Shown one piece after another: positions 1 to 6,276 of a stretch of 8,419 bases of DNA. This DNA comes from an uncultured Eubacteriales bacterium. Lineage in GTDB: Bacteria > Bacillota > Clostridia > Oscillospirales > Oscillospiraceae. The notes beneath the pieces were generated by a model that made no database searches, was not told the DNA's origin, and worked only from the letters and a program-made list of their open reading frames with translations. Location of the stretch: the NCBI GenBank assembly GCA_900556535.1, contig USPI01000053.1:1-8419 (forward strand), written 5' to 3'. A program made the position numbers and the translations under genes. Position 1 is the first letter of the stretch. Each line of letters begins with the position of its first letter.

Positions 1-15
1 TTTTTGACTAAATTC

Positions 16-44
16 TTGACAACTCGCCTAATACGTTGTAGAGT
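16..44 (+). promoter_or_regulatory. Candidate promoter of the SDR/BaiE-like/DUF169 operon
   Basis: A perfect -35 hexamer TTGACA (16-21) is followed after 17 bases by TAGAGT (39-44), which matches the TATAAT consensus at four of six positions. Transcription would start near 51, giving a leader of about 130 bases before the SDR start at 181. A weaker overlapping pair (TTGACT 4-9, CCTAAT 27-32) has the same spacing. The assignment rests on consensus similarity only, and the upstream context is cut by the window edge. Confidence 0.5.
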
Positions 45-49
45 AACCA

Positions 50-104
50 GTAGAGTGTGCTCTACGCGAACTGCGGTCGCAACCGCCCCAACGGTTGCAC
101 CGCA
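50..104 (+). promoter_or_regulatory. Structured 5' leader with two hairpins upstream of the SDR gene
   Basis: Two stem-loops lie between the candidate promoter and the first gene. The first pairs GTAGAG (50-55) with CTCTAC (60-65) around a four-base loop. The second pairs 72-77 plus 79-85 with 92-98 plus 99-104: a 13-base-pair GC-rich stem with a single bulged C (78) and the loop CCCCAA. No clean U-tract follows; the sequence after the stem is AGCACTTTCTTAATTG. It could be a leader element affecting elongation or RNA stability, or the terminator remnant of an upstream gene outside the window. The pairing is certain, the function is not. The remaining bases 105-180 hold nothing I recognise apart from the ribosome binding site of the SDR gene. 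Confidence 0.45.
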
Positions 105-180
105 AGCACTTTCTTAATTGTAAGTAACTCAAATTTAATTCAGAACGCAATTTCGTTTTATGAAAGGCAGGCTATTTAAA

Positions 181-936
181 ATGGCAAATTCGGACAGATT
201 CGTAGGTAAGGTCGCAGTTATCACCGGCGGCACCACCGGTATCGGCCGCGCTATCGCAACGCGCTTTGTAAAGGACGGCGGCAAGGTCGTTATCGGCGCC
301 CGTCACGACAATCTTTTTGAGGAGATCGTCAACGATCTCGGCGCTGACAACTGCTGGTGCCAGATTTGTGACGTGACCGTTCGCCCCCAGGTCGACGCTC
401 TCGTTCAGGCTGCATATGACAAGTTCGGCGGCTTCGACGTCATGTTCGGCAACGCAGGCATCAACCTCTTTAAGGACTTCCTCAATGTCACCGAGGAAGA
501 GCACGCCCGCATCGTTCACAACAATTACTTTGGCTGCTTCAACAGCACGCAGGCTGCCGCACGCGCATTCGTCGAGCACGGCACCCACGGCGCTATCGTC
601 AACACAGCTTCCATCAACGTCCGCTGCGCATGCCCCAACTCCACCCCCTACGCAGCCAGCAAGGGCGCGATCGCTGCGATGACTCAGGGTGTTGCCGTGG
701 AGCTTGCCGAGTACGGCATCCGTGCCAACTGCTTCTGCCCCGGCTCTACCGATACGCCGATGGTCACGGAAGTGCCGCGCACCCGTTTCCCGACCTACAC
801 CGCGCCGAAGCTCATGATCCAGAGAATGGCGAAGCCCGAAGAGCAGGCAAACCTCGCTTGCTTCCTGGCATCCGACGACGCTTCCTACATCACCGGCGAG
901 ACCATCTTCTCCGTCGGCGGCTGGGGAAAGAAGTAA
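181..936 (+). CDS. Short-chain dehydrogenase/reductase (SDR family, classical type)
   Basis: Predicted 251-residue cytosolic NAD(P)-dependent oxidoreductase interconverting a hydroxyl and a keto group. The normal classical SDR length and all hallmarks are present: the TGGTTGIG dinucleotide-binding motif (15-22), an acidic D64 in the adenine pocket, NAG (91-93), catalytic N115, S144, Y157 and K161 with the usual YxxxK spacing, and PGSTDTPM (187-194) before the substrate-binding loop. R41 after the second strand hints at NADP(H), but cofactor choice is inference. The start at 181 is preferred over an in-frame ATG at 160 because a GGCAGG ribosome site (166-171) lies 9 bases ahead, whereas nothing purine-rich precedes 160. 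It is the first gene of a three-gene rightward operon. Its partners suggest a BaiA- or hydroxysteroid-dehydrogenase-like step, but the sequence alone does not separate this from other SDR substrates. Confidence 0.93.
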   Translation: MANSDRFVGKVAVITGGTTGIGRAIATRFVKDGGKVVIGARHDNLFEEIVNDLGADNCWCQICDVTVRPQVDALVQAAYDKFGGFDVMFGNAGINLFKDFLNVTEEEHARIVHNNYFGCFNSTQAAARAFVEHGTHGAIVNTASINVRCACPNSTPYAASKGAIAAMTQGVAVELAEYGIRANCFCPGSTDTPMVTEVPRTRFPTYTAPKLMIQRMAKPEEQANLACFLASDDASYITGETIFSVGGWGKK

Positions 937-982
937 TTCAGCCACTTCCCTACCTATATAAATAAGAAACGAGGTAATACCA

Positions 983-1495
983 ATGGCGGATACGGAACTT
1001 CTCGAGCAGCGCATCAGCGAGCTTGAGCGGCGCATTCAGATCCAGGAGGATATCCGTGCTATCGAGCGGCTTCAGGCAAATTACTGGGACTGCCTCGACA
1101 AGAAGGACTGGGCCGGACTTCGCGCCTGCTTCACCGATGATTTTGTGTTTATTAATAACACTACGGGCGGCAGGTACGTCGGCGGCGACGGTATGCTCGA
1201 AACGATGAAGAGCAAGTTTACCGACAACGTGACCTCCAGCCACCACGGTCATCACCATTGGGTCGAAATAACCGGCGATGACACCGCAATCGGCCACTGG
1301 GCACTTCAGGACGATCTCTATGACGCAGTCAACGGCGGCGAGTTCGTAGGCCGCGCTCACTATGACAACAAGTATGTCAAGGTCGAAGGACGCTGGTATG
1401 CCTCCGAAATGGCTCTCACCTATCTTCGCGGCGAGGGCAACATCAAAAAGAGACTCGAAGACTGTGCAAACGCTTATAAGGTTTTCCTTATGTGA
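983..1495 (+). CDS. SnoaL/NTF2-fold protein, BaiE-like dehydratase candidate
   Basis: A 170-residue protein of the SnoaL_4 type (alpha+beta barrel, NTF2 fold), the family of the bile acid 7alpha-dehydratase BaiE. It opens with a short charged, heptad-like helix (about 5-30), as BaiE does. Aligned from memory with BaiE, the active-site residues Y30, D35, H83 and D106 correspond to Y34, D39, H87 and D110 here, with the same 5- and 23-residue spacings; the region 87-92 is very His-rich (HHGHHH). The catalytic R146 of BaiE aligns with Y147, while an arginine sits two residues later (R149), so the site is similar but not identical. Expected role: elimination of water from a hydroxylated enone or related ring. 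The start has GAGGT (971-975) 7 bases upstream. It lies 46 bases after the SDR gene and 38 bases before the DUF169 gene, consistent with one transcript. Family membership is fairly secure; dehydratase activity and substrate are inference. Confidence 0.82.
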   Translation: MADTELLEQRISELERRIQIQEDIRAIERLQANYWDCLDKKDWAGLRACFTDDFVFINNTTGGRYVGGDGMLETMKSKFTDNVTSSHHGHHHWVEITGDDTAIGHWALQDDLYDAVNGGEFVGRAHYDNKYVKVEGRWYASEMALTYLRGEGNIKKRLEDCANAYKVFLM

Positions 1496-1533
1496 GCGGC
1501 ACGACAAAATATTTAAAATGGAGTGAATTTAAC

Positions 1534-2289
1534 ATGAAACTTACAAAAGAAGAGTGGAAACAGCTCAGCGACCGTATATTCCTTACCCTGCGTCCCACTC
1601 AGCACCCCGTTGCAATGAAGTTCATCAAGACTCCCGAAGAGTTTGACCAGATCCCCGGCATCGAGTTCTGCCAGAACAAGGCTTCCACCTGCAAGCTGAT
1701 CGGCATGGCCGCTCACTTCCAGGGCACCTTCGGTCTTACCCCCGACCACTTCTCCGGCTACTACTGCGCAATGAACAACGGCTGCATGGAAGTCACTCAG
1801 GAGTTCCTCGACGGCGCTATCCTCTACAAGCAGCCCACTCCCTGGCATCATGACCAGGCCGACGCAATCAAGCACATCAAGTCCAACCTCGAGATGCTTC
1901 CCGAGACTCCGTATGCCGGCATCGTTTGCTCCTCCCTGTGCAACTGCCCCATCGAAGAGCCCGACGTGATCTGCCTCCAGCTCCCCACTCAGGCTGCATT
2001 CCACCTGCTCGCCTGCTACGTTGAGAACGATTGGCAGAAGCTCGAGTTCCCGTTCAGCGGCGAGTCCAACTGCGCTGACACCTGGATGCGCACCATGAAG
2101 GAAGGCAAGATCGGCCTGTCCCTCGGCTGCCGCGGCGACCGCGCAACCGGCGCACTTGCTTACGGCGATGTTCGCGTCACCATGACCACCGAGCAGCTTC
2201 TCAAGGCTCTCGACGGCTGCGACACGGTTGAGAAGAACAACATTCTCTACCCCTACAACCCGACTTGCCTGTACAAGTCCGCATTCTAA
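1534..2289 (+). CDS. DUF169 family protein, cysteine-rich
   Basis: A 251-residue protein I assign to DUF169 (COG2043), a family without an established function. Family-like features are the N-terminal PVAMKFIKTPEEF block (25-37), FCQ (45-47), an SG near 74, the P-D-V then PTQAAF pattern (143-156) and the C-terminal SLGCRGDR block (196-203). It has 13 cysteines (46, 53, 78, 84, 132, 136, 138, 147, 161, 180, 199, 229, 245), including CSSLCNC (132-138), which suggests metal, Fe-S or redox chemistry but does not prove it. No signal peptide or membrane segment is evident. The ATG at 1534 is chosen because GGAGTGA (1520-1526) stands 7-10 bases ahead. An in-frame GTG at 1492 would overlap the preceding stop codon but has only a weak AAGG (1478-1481). 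It is the last gene before a strong terminator, so it is co-transcribed with the SDR and BaiE-like genes and probably acts with them. Confidence 0.85.
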   Translation: MKLTKEEWKQLSDRIFLTLRPTQHPVAMKFIKTPEEFDQIPGIEFCQNKASTCKLIGMAAHFQGTFGLTPDHFSGYYCAMNNGCMEVTQEFLDGAILYKQPTPWHHDQADAIKHIKSNLEMLPETPYAGIVCSSLCNCPIEEPDVICLQLPTQAAFHLLACYVENDWQKLEFPFSGESNCADTWMRTMKEGKIGLSLGCRGDRATGALAYGDVRVTMTTEQLLKALDGCDTVEKNNILYPYNPTCLYKSAF

Positions 2290-2313
2290 TCGTTATCCCA
2301 CACAAAATACATT

Positions 2314-2349
2314 GCCGTCTCCGCGATCTGATCGCGGGGGCGGCTTTTT
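2314..2349 (+). terminator. Rho-independent terminator of the SDR/BaiE-like/DUF169 operon
   Basis: GC-rich arms 2314-2326 and 2332-2344 pair along their whole length (with G-U pairs), and the inner bases can extend the stem to leave a CTG loop. Five T residues (2345-2349) follow directly. It lies 24 bases after the DUF169 stop codon. Confidence 0.9.
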
Positions 2350-2383
2350 CGTACCGCGCAACGAAAACTTAACATGTATTCTG

Positions 2384-2412
2384 TTGCATTTAAAACACTT
2401 TGATGTTATTAT
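2384..2412 (+). promoter_or_regulatory. Candidate promoter of the HxlR regulator gene
   Basis: TTGCAT (2384-2389) and TATTAT (2407-2412) are separated by 17 bases. The predicted start of transcription, near 2419, lies downstream of an in-frame TTG at 2400, which argues against that upstream start codon and for the GTG at 2466. The regulator thus appears to be transcribed independently of the terminated operon upstream. Confidence 0.55.
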
Positions 2413-2465
2413 ATCCAATGAGGTGTCTTACGCTTCAGGTAATTTTAAAAGCAAAGGAGAACAAA

Positions 2466-2948
2466 GTGGATAATTACGTTCATACATTGGATTCATGCCC
2501 TCTGAACTTCGCATTCGCTGCCATAAGCGGCAAGTGGAAGCCGTATATCCTCTGGTATCTGCATAGCACTCCGACCGGAGTATGCAGATACGGTGAACTC
2601 AAGCGCATTGTTCCCTACGACATATCGCACAAGATATTCACTCAGCAGCTTCATGAGCTTGAGGCGTATAACGTTATTAAGCGCACCGAATACGACGAGA
2701 AGCCCAAGAGAGTCGAGTATTCGCTCACTGAGTACGGCAAGCTGCTCATCCCCGTCATACTGTATATGCGTGACTGGGGCGTCTTCGCCTGCACGGATTG
2801 CCCTCCTGAGGCGATCGACCGCTCGCACGGCAGCATGGAGCCCGGGGTCATTAAATACGGCTATCACTCAGAGGCTCTAGCACACTCCGTGGATATCGAG
2901 TTTCGCTATAACACTCCGGCGCCGGAGGAAGCAGCGGAGGATAACTGA
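2466..2948 (+). CDS. HxlR-family winged helix-turn-helix transcriptional regulator
   Basis: A 160-residue DNA-binding regulator with the single-domain HxlR (DUF24) architecture. The N-terminal CP (C11-P12) is followed by the family block ISGKWKPYILWYL (20-32), the recognition region YGELKRIVPYDISHKIFTQQ (42-61) and the wing/C-terminal part with KRVEYSLTEYGKLLIPVI (81-98). Members act as dimers, some sensing thiol-reactive electrophiles, quinones or aldehydes through the cysteine equivalent to C11; further cysteines here are 40, 109 and 112. The tail (about 113-160) is longer than in minimal members and ends acidic. The GTG start at 2466 is chosen because AAGGAGA (2454-2460) lies 5 bases ahead. 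It sits between the catabolic operon and the transporter operon, so it is the obvious candidate regulator of both, though no target site is proven. Confidence 0.92.
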   Translation: MDNYVHTLDSCPLNFAFAAISGKWKPYILWYLHSTPTGVCRYGELKRIVPYDISHKIFTQQLHELEAYNVIKRTEYDEKPKRVEYSLTEYGKLLIPVILYMRDWGVFACTDCPPEAIDRSHGSMEPGVIKYGYHSEALAHSVDIEFRYNTPAPEEAAEDN

Positions 2949-2971
2949 GCATTAAAAATTCTGTATGTGAC

Positions 2972-3003
2972 AAAACTCCCGACCGAACGGTCGGGAGTTT
3001 TTT
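2972..3003. terminator. Bidirectional terminator between hxlR-type gene and dctM
   Basis: A perfect 11-base inverted repeat (2975-2985 with 2988-2998) with very tight turn is flanked by AAAA on the left and TTTTTT on the right, so it can end transcripts from both strands. It lies 23 bases after the regulator stop and 7 bases from the dctM stop, closing two convergent units. Confidence 0.92.
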
Positions 3004-3010
3004 GTATATA

Positions 3011-4339
3011 TCAGTTTATCAGCATATTGGGCAGCCATGTGACAATGTCCGGGAATATGATACAGAGGATAAACACTATCATCTGCAAGCCCATGAATGG
3101 CCACACGCCGCGTATCGTTTCCGCTGTTGATATTCGGTCCTTGGCTACGCCCTGGAAGTAGAATATGGACGCTGCCATGGGAGGAGACAGGAACGCCGTC
3201 TGCATAATTACAGCCATCATCGTCAGGAAGTATTCCGCCTGGAAGCCGATCGCTGTGGCGATGGGAACGAAAATAGGTATCGTTATCATGCAAACCGCTA
3301 TCCAGTCCATCAGGAAGCCGAGCAGGAACACGACCGCCATCATGATTGCAAAGATGCCCCACTTACCGAACGGCATATTCGTGAACATGCTCGTGACGGC
3401 GCTGCTGCAGCCAAGGCGCATGAACACGGTGACAAAGAGGTTGCCGAATGCGGAGACCGCATAGACCATGCTCGTGAGCTTTATGGACTCGATAAGCGTT
3501 TTTCTTATGACCTCGCGGTTAATGGAGCGGGTTATCACGGCGATTATGAACGACGCCACAACACCGAGAGCCGCAGCCTCGGTCGCAGGGCACCAGCCGA
3601 GCCAAATAGCACCGAGGACGGAGAATATGACAACGGCGACGGGCAGAACGTTGACGAGAATGCCGACGGCGATCTGCTTTTTGCTGTACTTGCTGAGCTG
3701 CTCCTCGCTCATGGGAGGCGCGTAGTCCTTTTTGACGATGGAGATGATCTTGACGTACGCAATGTATGCAATGCCGAGGAGTATGCCCGGAGTCATCGCA
3801 CCGTAGAAGAGCTTACCGACGGACACGTTTGCCGCGGAGCCCATGAATACGAGCATGATGCTCGGCGGAATGAGGATTCCGAGGGTGCCGCCGGAGATTA
3901 TGACGCCGGCAGTGAGCGATTTGTTGTACTTTGCGTCGAGCATGGGCTTGGTGAAGAGAAGCCCCATGGAGACGACGGATGCGCCGACGATGCCGGTCGT
4001 TGCCGCGAAGAGGATGGCTATAAGCGTTGCCGCTATCGCCATGCCGCCGCGCTGACGGCCGAGCGCCACGGAGAGGTTGTCAAACAATCTGCCCGCCACG
4101 CCGGACTGGTTAAGAAGCTGGCCCATGAGAACGAACAGGGGTACAGCCAGAAGGTTATAGTCCTTGCAGTATTTGAAAATGCTGAAGTATATCGTCTGGA
4201 AAATGTCCGGGCCCCAGAACAAGATGCCGGATATGACCGCCGCTCCGCCGAGCGCGGCAAACAGATAATAGCCGGAGAAAATAAACACCAGCAGCATTAC
4301 GCCCATGATGGCGGCTATTGTAAGTCCGCTTACTGTCAT
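3011..4339 (-). CDS. dctM: TRAP transporter large permease subunit, DctM type
   Basis: A 442-residue, very hydrophobic integral membrane protein, the ion-coupled transport subunit of a tripartite TRAP transporter. Length and sequence fit DctM: AVPLFVLMGQLL (65-76), the GRQRGGMAIA region (95-104), and the signature GTLGILIPPSIMLV (151-164) in the first hairpin region, with multiple further membrane segments through to the C-terminus. TRAP systems use a sodium gradient in characterised members to import carboxylates and sulfonates captured by a DctP receptor. The start codon overlaps the dctQ stop (ATGA, 4336-4339) with an AGGAGG site just upstream, indicating translational coupling. It is the last gene of the leftward operon and is intact. 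Confidence 0.96.
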   Translation of the reverse strand: MTVSGLTIAAIMGVMLLVFIFSGYYLFAALGGAAVISGILFWGPDIFQTIYFSIFKYCKDYNLLAVPLFVLMGQLLNQSGVAGRLFDNLSVALGRQRGGMAIAATLIAILFAATTGIVGASVVSMGLLFTKPMLDAKYNKSLTAGVIISGGTLGILIPPSIMLVFMGSAANVSVGKLFYGAMTPGILLGIAYIAYVKIISIVKKDYAPPMSEEQLSKYSKKQIAVGILVNVLPVAVVIFSVLGAIWLGWCPATEAAALGVVASFIIAVITRSINREVIRKTLIESIKLTSMVYAVSAFGNLFVTVFMRLGCSSAVTSMFTNMPFGKWGIFAIMMAVVFLLGFLMDWIAVCMITIPIFVPIATAIGFQAEYFLTMMAVIMQTAFLSPPMAASIFYFQGVAKDRISTAETIRGVWPFMGLQMIVFILCIIFPDIVTWLPNMLIN

Positions 4340-4890
4340 TTCGTTTCCTCCTGTTTATTGGCGCGCAGACGCTGAATGAGGCTCACGATTTCGGCAAGTC
4401 CCTGAAGCGTGAGAATTATAAGGCTGACGGACATGACTATCTTGGTCGGCCATATCGGCGCGCTCCACGAGCCGGTGCTGAGAGTTTCGAGGCTTGCTAC
4501 GGAGCTGATCGCGTTTTCAATGCATTCGATCGAGCCGCCTATCGTAAGCGGCAGAAACAGCACCGCATACAGAACAAGGTCAACGATGCAGTGCGTTTTT
4601 TCGGGCAGCTTTGCCGAAAATGCGTCAATTCTGACCATTGCCCCACTCTTCATTGCGTAGCCGAAGCCGAGCACGGCAGCGCAGCCGCCTATTATAAAGC
4701 AAGTGCCGTATGCCCATGTCGTCGGATTGTTAAATACGTTTCTGGAGATTATCTCGATGAGAAATACTATCACCAGCGGCACAAGGAGGTAAGCCGCGAT
4801 GAGGCCGGAAACATCCGAGGTTTTGTTGGCAAAGGCTATGAATTTGTCCCCGAAGGACTTGTTGTTTTTGATTTCAGGGCTATTTTCCAT
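4336..4890 (-). CDS. dctQ: TRAP transporter small permease subunit, DctQ type
   Basis: A 184-residue membrane protein with four predicted helices (about 29-49, 60-80, 102-122, 148-170), the accessory subunit that pairs with DctM. Hallmarks are the R50-N after helix 1, MVRIDAF (85-91) after helix 2 and IWPTK (146-150) before helix 4. The ATG at 4890 is preferred to an in-frame GTG at 4902, because an AAGGTGGG site lies 7 bases ahead of the ATG and would overlap the GTG. Its stop overlaps the dctM start by four bases, and an 82-base gap containing a stem-loop separates it from dctP. Confidence 0.93.
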   Translation of the reverse strand: MENSPEIKNNKSFGDKFIAFANKTSDVSGLIAAYLLVPLVIVFLIEIISRNVFNNPTTWAYGTCFIIGGCAAVLGFGYAMKSGAMVRIDAFSAKLPEKTHCIVDLVLYAVLFLPLTIGGSIECIENAISSVASLETLSTGSWSAPIWPTKIVMSVSLIILTLQGLAEIVSLIQRLRANKQEETK

Positions 4891-4909
4891 TGTCTGTCCC
4901 ACCTTCTGA

Positions 4910-4942
4910 GCACCGCGGCTCGCTTAATGCGAGCCGTCGTGC
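4910..4942 (-). other. Stem-loop between dctP and dctQ
   Basis: An 8-base-pair GC stem (4916-4923 with 4929-4936) with a five-base loop is extended, after a 2x2 internal loop, by four more pairs (4910-4913 with 4939-4942). On the transcript it is not followed by a U-tract, so it is unlikely to be an efficient terminator. Such hairpins after receptor genes can stabilise the upstream mRNA and give receptor excess; that role is inference. Confidence 0.65.
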
Positions 4943-4972
4943 TTATTGCTTTACATTATATTTAAATACTGC

Positions 4973-6058
4973 TTATTTTGCCGATGCTGCTGCGCTCCAA
5001 TCGCTTACGGAAGCGATGTAAGCCTGCTGAGACTTGTAGATCTTCGCAAACAGAGCATTTTCCTCGCACTTTTCGGCGTAGTATTCATCCGCTACCTGCT
5101 GGATCTTGTCCAGATCCTCGTCGGGCATTCTGTATATGGTCAGCTTGCCCTTCGCCTCGAGGTCCTTGAACTGCTGCCATGCCTCGCCGTTAGCGACGCG
5201 GTCGGACGCCCAGTTCTTGGCCATCATTGCGGTGCAGGCGAGCTTAATGATGTTCTGGGTCTGCTCGTCCATGCCGTCCCATACGTTGCGGTTAATGAGG
5301 AAGAGGTAAACTGCGCAGGACTGGTGAACACCGGGGACGGTCAGGTAAGGAGCGACCTCCTGGAAGCCGGCTGCCCAGTTTGCGGAGGGGCTGGAGTACT
5401 CGGCTGCGTCAATGGTGCCGCGGGACAGTGCCTCGTAGCAGTCGCCGCCGTCCATGGTTACAACGGATGCGCCGAGTCTGGTCTCGATATTTGCCCAGTC
5501 GGAAACGCCGCGGATCTTGAGACCCTTTATATCGTCAAGGCAGGTGATGGGCTTGGTGGAATGATAAAGTATCTCGGAGTCAACTATGCCGCAGGGGAAA
5601 GCAACGACGTTGCTGTCTATTTCGGCCATGACCTCGTCAAGGATCTGCTGACCCTCGCCGGCGATGTACCAACCCATGTACTCATCGAAGGTCATGCCTA
5701 CGGGCAGGGTGCTGAGAATGCCGAGGCTGTCATCGGAGAGGTTGGTCGCCGCGGTCTGTGCGCAGTCAAGAGTGCCGTTGGAAACAGCCTGAAGCATATC
5801 GGTGGTGGGCACGATGGAGTTGGTTGCAAGGCACTCCATCTTAACGCGGCCGCCGGATGCGTCGACTATTGCCTTGGAAAGGTCGGAGGCGTACTGGAAC
5901 GGGCCGCCGCCGGAGCCCCATGCGCACTGGTAAGCAAGGTTATAGGTTTTGCCGCTTGCAGCGCCGTCGCCGCCGTTAGTGCCGCCGCAGCCTGCAAGAA
6001 GAGCGGTTACCATTATAATAGATAATGCGAGCGCTACGATTCTTTTGGTTTTTTTCAT
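4973..6058 (-). CDS. dctP: TRAP transporter substrate-binding lipoprotein, DctP family
   Basis: A 361-residue extracellular solute receptor for the TRAP system. It begins with a lipoprotein signal peptide: KKTKR, hydrophobic core, then lipobox LAGC with C24 as the predicted lipidated residue, and a Gly-rich linker, as expected for a receptor anchored on a Gram-positive cell. The mature part shows the DctP fold pattern: Y43..W47 at the first strand, the TDMLQAVSNGTLD block (86-98), GLKIRG (179-184) with R183 at the position of the carboxylate-binding arginine of the family, and EALSRGTIDAAEYSSP (209-224). The latter and the later VAPYLTVPGVHQ stretch recall the TakP/chloroaromatic-type branch. 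The start at 6058 is supported by AAAAGGAGTG 6-7 bases ahead; an in-frame start at 6088 is rejected because it would precede both the ribosome site and the signal peptide. The substrate is probably an organic acid but cannot be named. Confidence 0.95.
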   Translation of the reverse strand: MKKTKRIVALALSIIMVTALLAGCGGTNGGDGAASGKTYNLAYQCAWGSGGGPFQYASDLSKAIVDASGGRVKMECLATNSIVPTTDMLQAVSNGTLDCAQTAATNLSDDSLGILSTLPVGMTFDEYMGWYIAGEGQQILDEVMAEIDSNVVAFPCGIVDSEILYHSTKPITCLDDIKGLKIRGVSDWANIETRLGASVVTMDGGDCYEALSRGTIDAAEYSSPSANWAAGFQEVAPYLTVPGVHQSCAVYLFLINRNVWDGMDEQTQNIIKLACTAMMAKNWASDRVANGEAWQQFKDLEAKGKLTIYRMPDEDLDKIQQVADEYYAEKCEENALFAKIYKSQQAYIASVSDWSAAASAK

Positions 6059-6094
6059 GTCTGACACTCCTTTTGATTCTTCAAGCATGATGTT

Positions 6095-6130
6095 CCGTTA
6101 CATTATAATTATAAACCGTTACATTATAAT
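6095..6130. repeat. 15-base tandem direct repeat in the dctP promoter region
   Basis: CCGTTACATTATAAT occurs at 6095-6109 and again, identical, at 6116-6130, a period of 21 bases (two helical turns). On the leftward strand each copy carries a TATAAT box followed by GTAACGG; the distal copy is the -10 box of the proximal dct promoter. It may be a duplicated promoter element or an operator bound on one DNA face. Confidence 0.8.
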
Positions 6131-6151
6131 ATAAAGCACTTAACAAAACAA
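6123..6151 (-). promoter_or_regulatory. Proximal promoter of the dctPQM operon
   Basis: Read leftward, TTGTTT (6151-6146) and a perfect TATAAT (6128-6123) are separated by 17 bases. The predicted transcript starts near 6116, within the second element of the direct repeat, leaving about 58 bases of leader before dctP. Confidence 0.65.
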
Positions 6152-6187
6152 CACGCCCGTTAAATTCTTGTCGGATTTTATGCTTAG

Positions 6188-6215
6188 ATTATAACATATG
6201 ACATCATTTTAACAA
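6188..6215 (-). promoter_or_regulatory. Distal promoter of the dctPQM operon
   Basis: Read leftward, TTGTTA (6215-6210) and a perfect TATAAT (6193-6188) are separated by 16 bases. Its -35 box ends three bases from the left arm of the inverted repeat 6219-6270, so a protein on that repeat would be well placed to activate or block it. Confidence 0.5.
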
Positions 6216-6218
6216 TTA

Positions 6219-6270
6219 CGCACTTTTTTGTTTGTACTAACTAATTGGTGCATTGTAACAAAAAAGTGCG
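6219..6270. promoter_or_regulatory. Perfect 14+14 base inverted repeat, operator candidate
   Basis: CGCACTTTTTTGTT (6219-6232) and its exact reverse complement (6257-6270) flank a 24-base spacer. The element lies between the -35 boxes of the leftward distal promoter and the rightward promoter and outside both predicted transcripts, so it should act as DNA (a two-site operator or activator site) rather than as an RNA hairpin. The bound protein is unknown; the HxlR regulator in this window is one candidate. Confidence 0.7.
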
Positions 6271-6276
6271 ATATTG

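Noticed and set aside
943..966. TATATAAAT stretch between the SDR and BaiE-like genes as an internal promoter
   Set aside because: No -35-like hexamer stands at suitable spacing upstream, so co-transcription from the first promoter is the simpler reading.
172..1035. 287-codon minus-strand open frame opposite the SDR gene
   Set aside because: It spans the SDR gene and an intergenic gap, shows no recognisable domain, and is explained by codon bias of the real gene.
1518..1526. ATG-GAG-TGA mini-frame overlapping the ribosome site of the DUF169 gene, in the 12-base context TATTTAAAATGG that also surrounds the SDR start (173-184)
   Set aside because: A two-codon frame on a purine-rich ribosome site is easily due to chance, and the shared 12 bases are AT-rich; not enough to claim translational control.
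4946..6025. 359-codon plus-strand open frame opposite dctP
   Set aside because: The minus strand encodes a complete DctP lipoprotein with signal peptide and ribosome site; the opposite frame has no motif.
6103..6114. 12-base palindrome TTATAATTATAA near dctP
   Set aside because: It consists only of A and T and overlaps the direct repeat and -10-like boxes; such symmetry is expected by chance in this composition.
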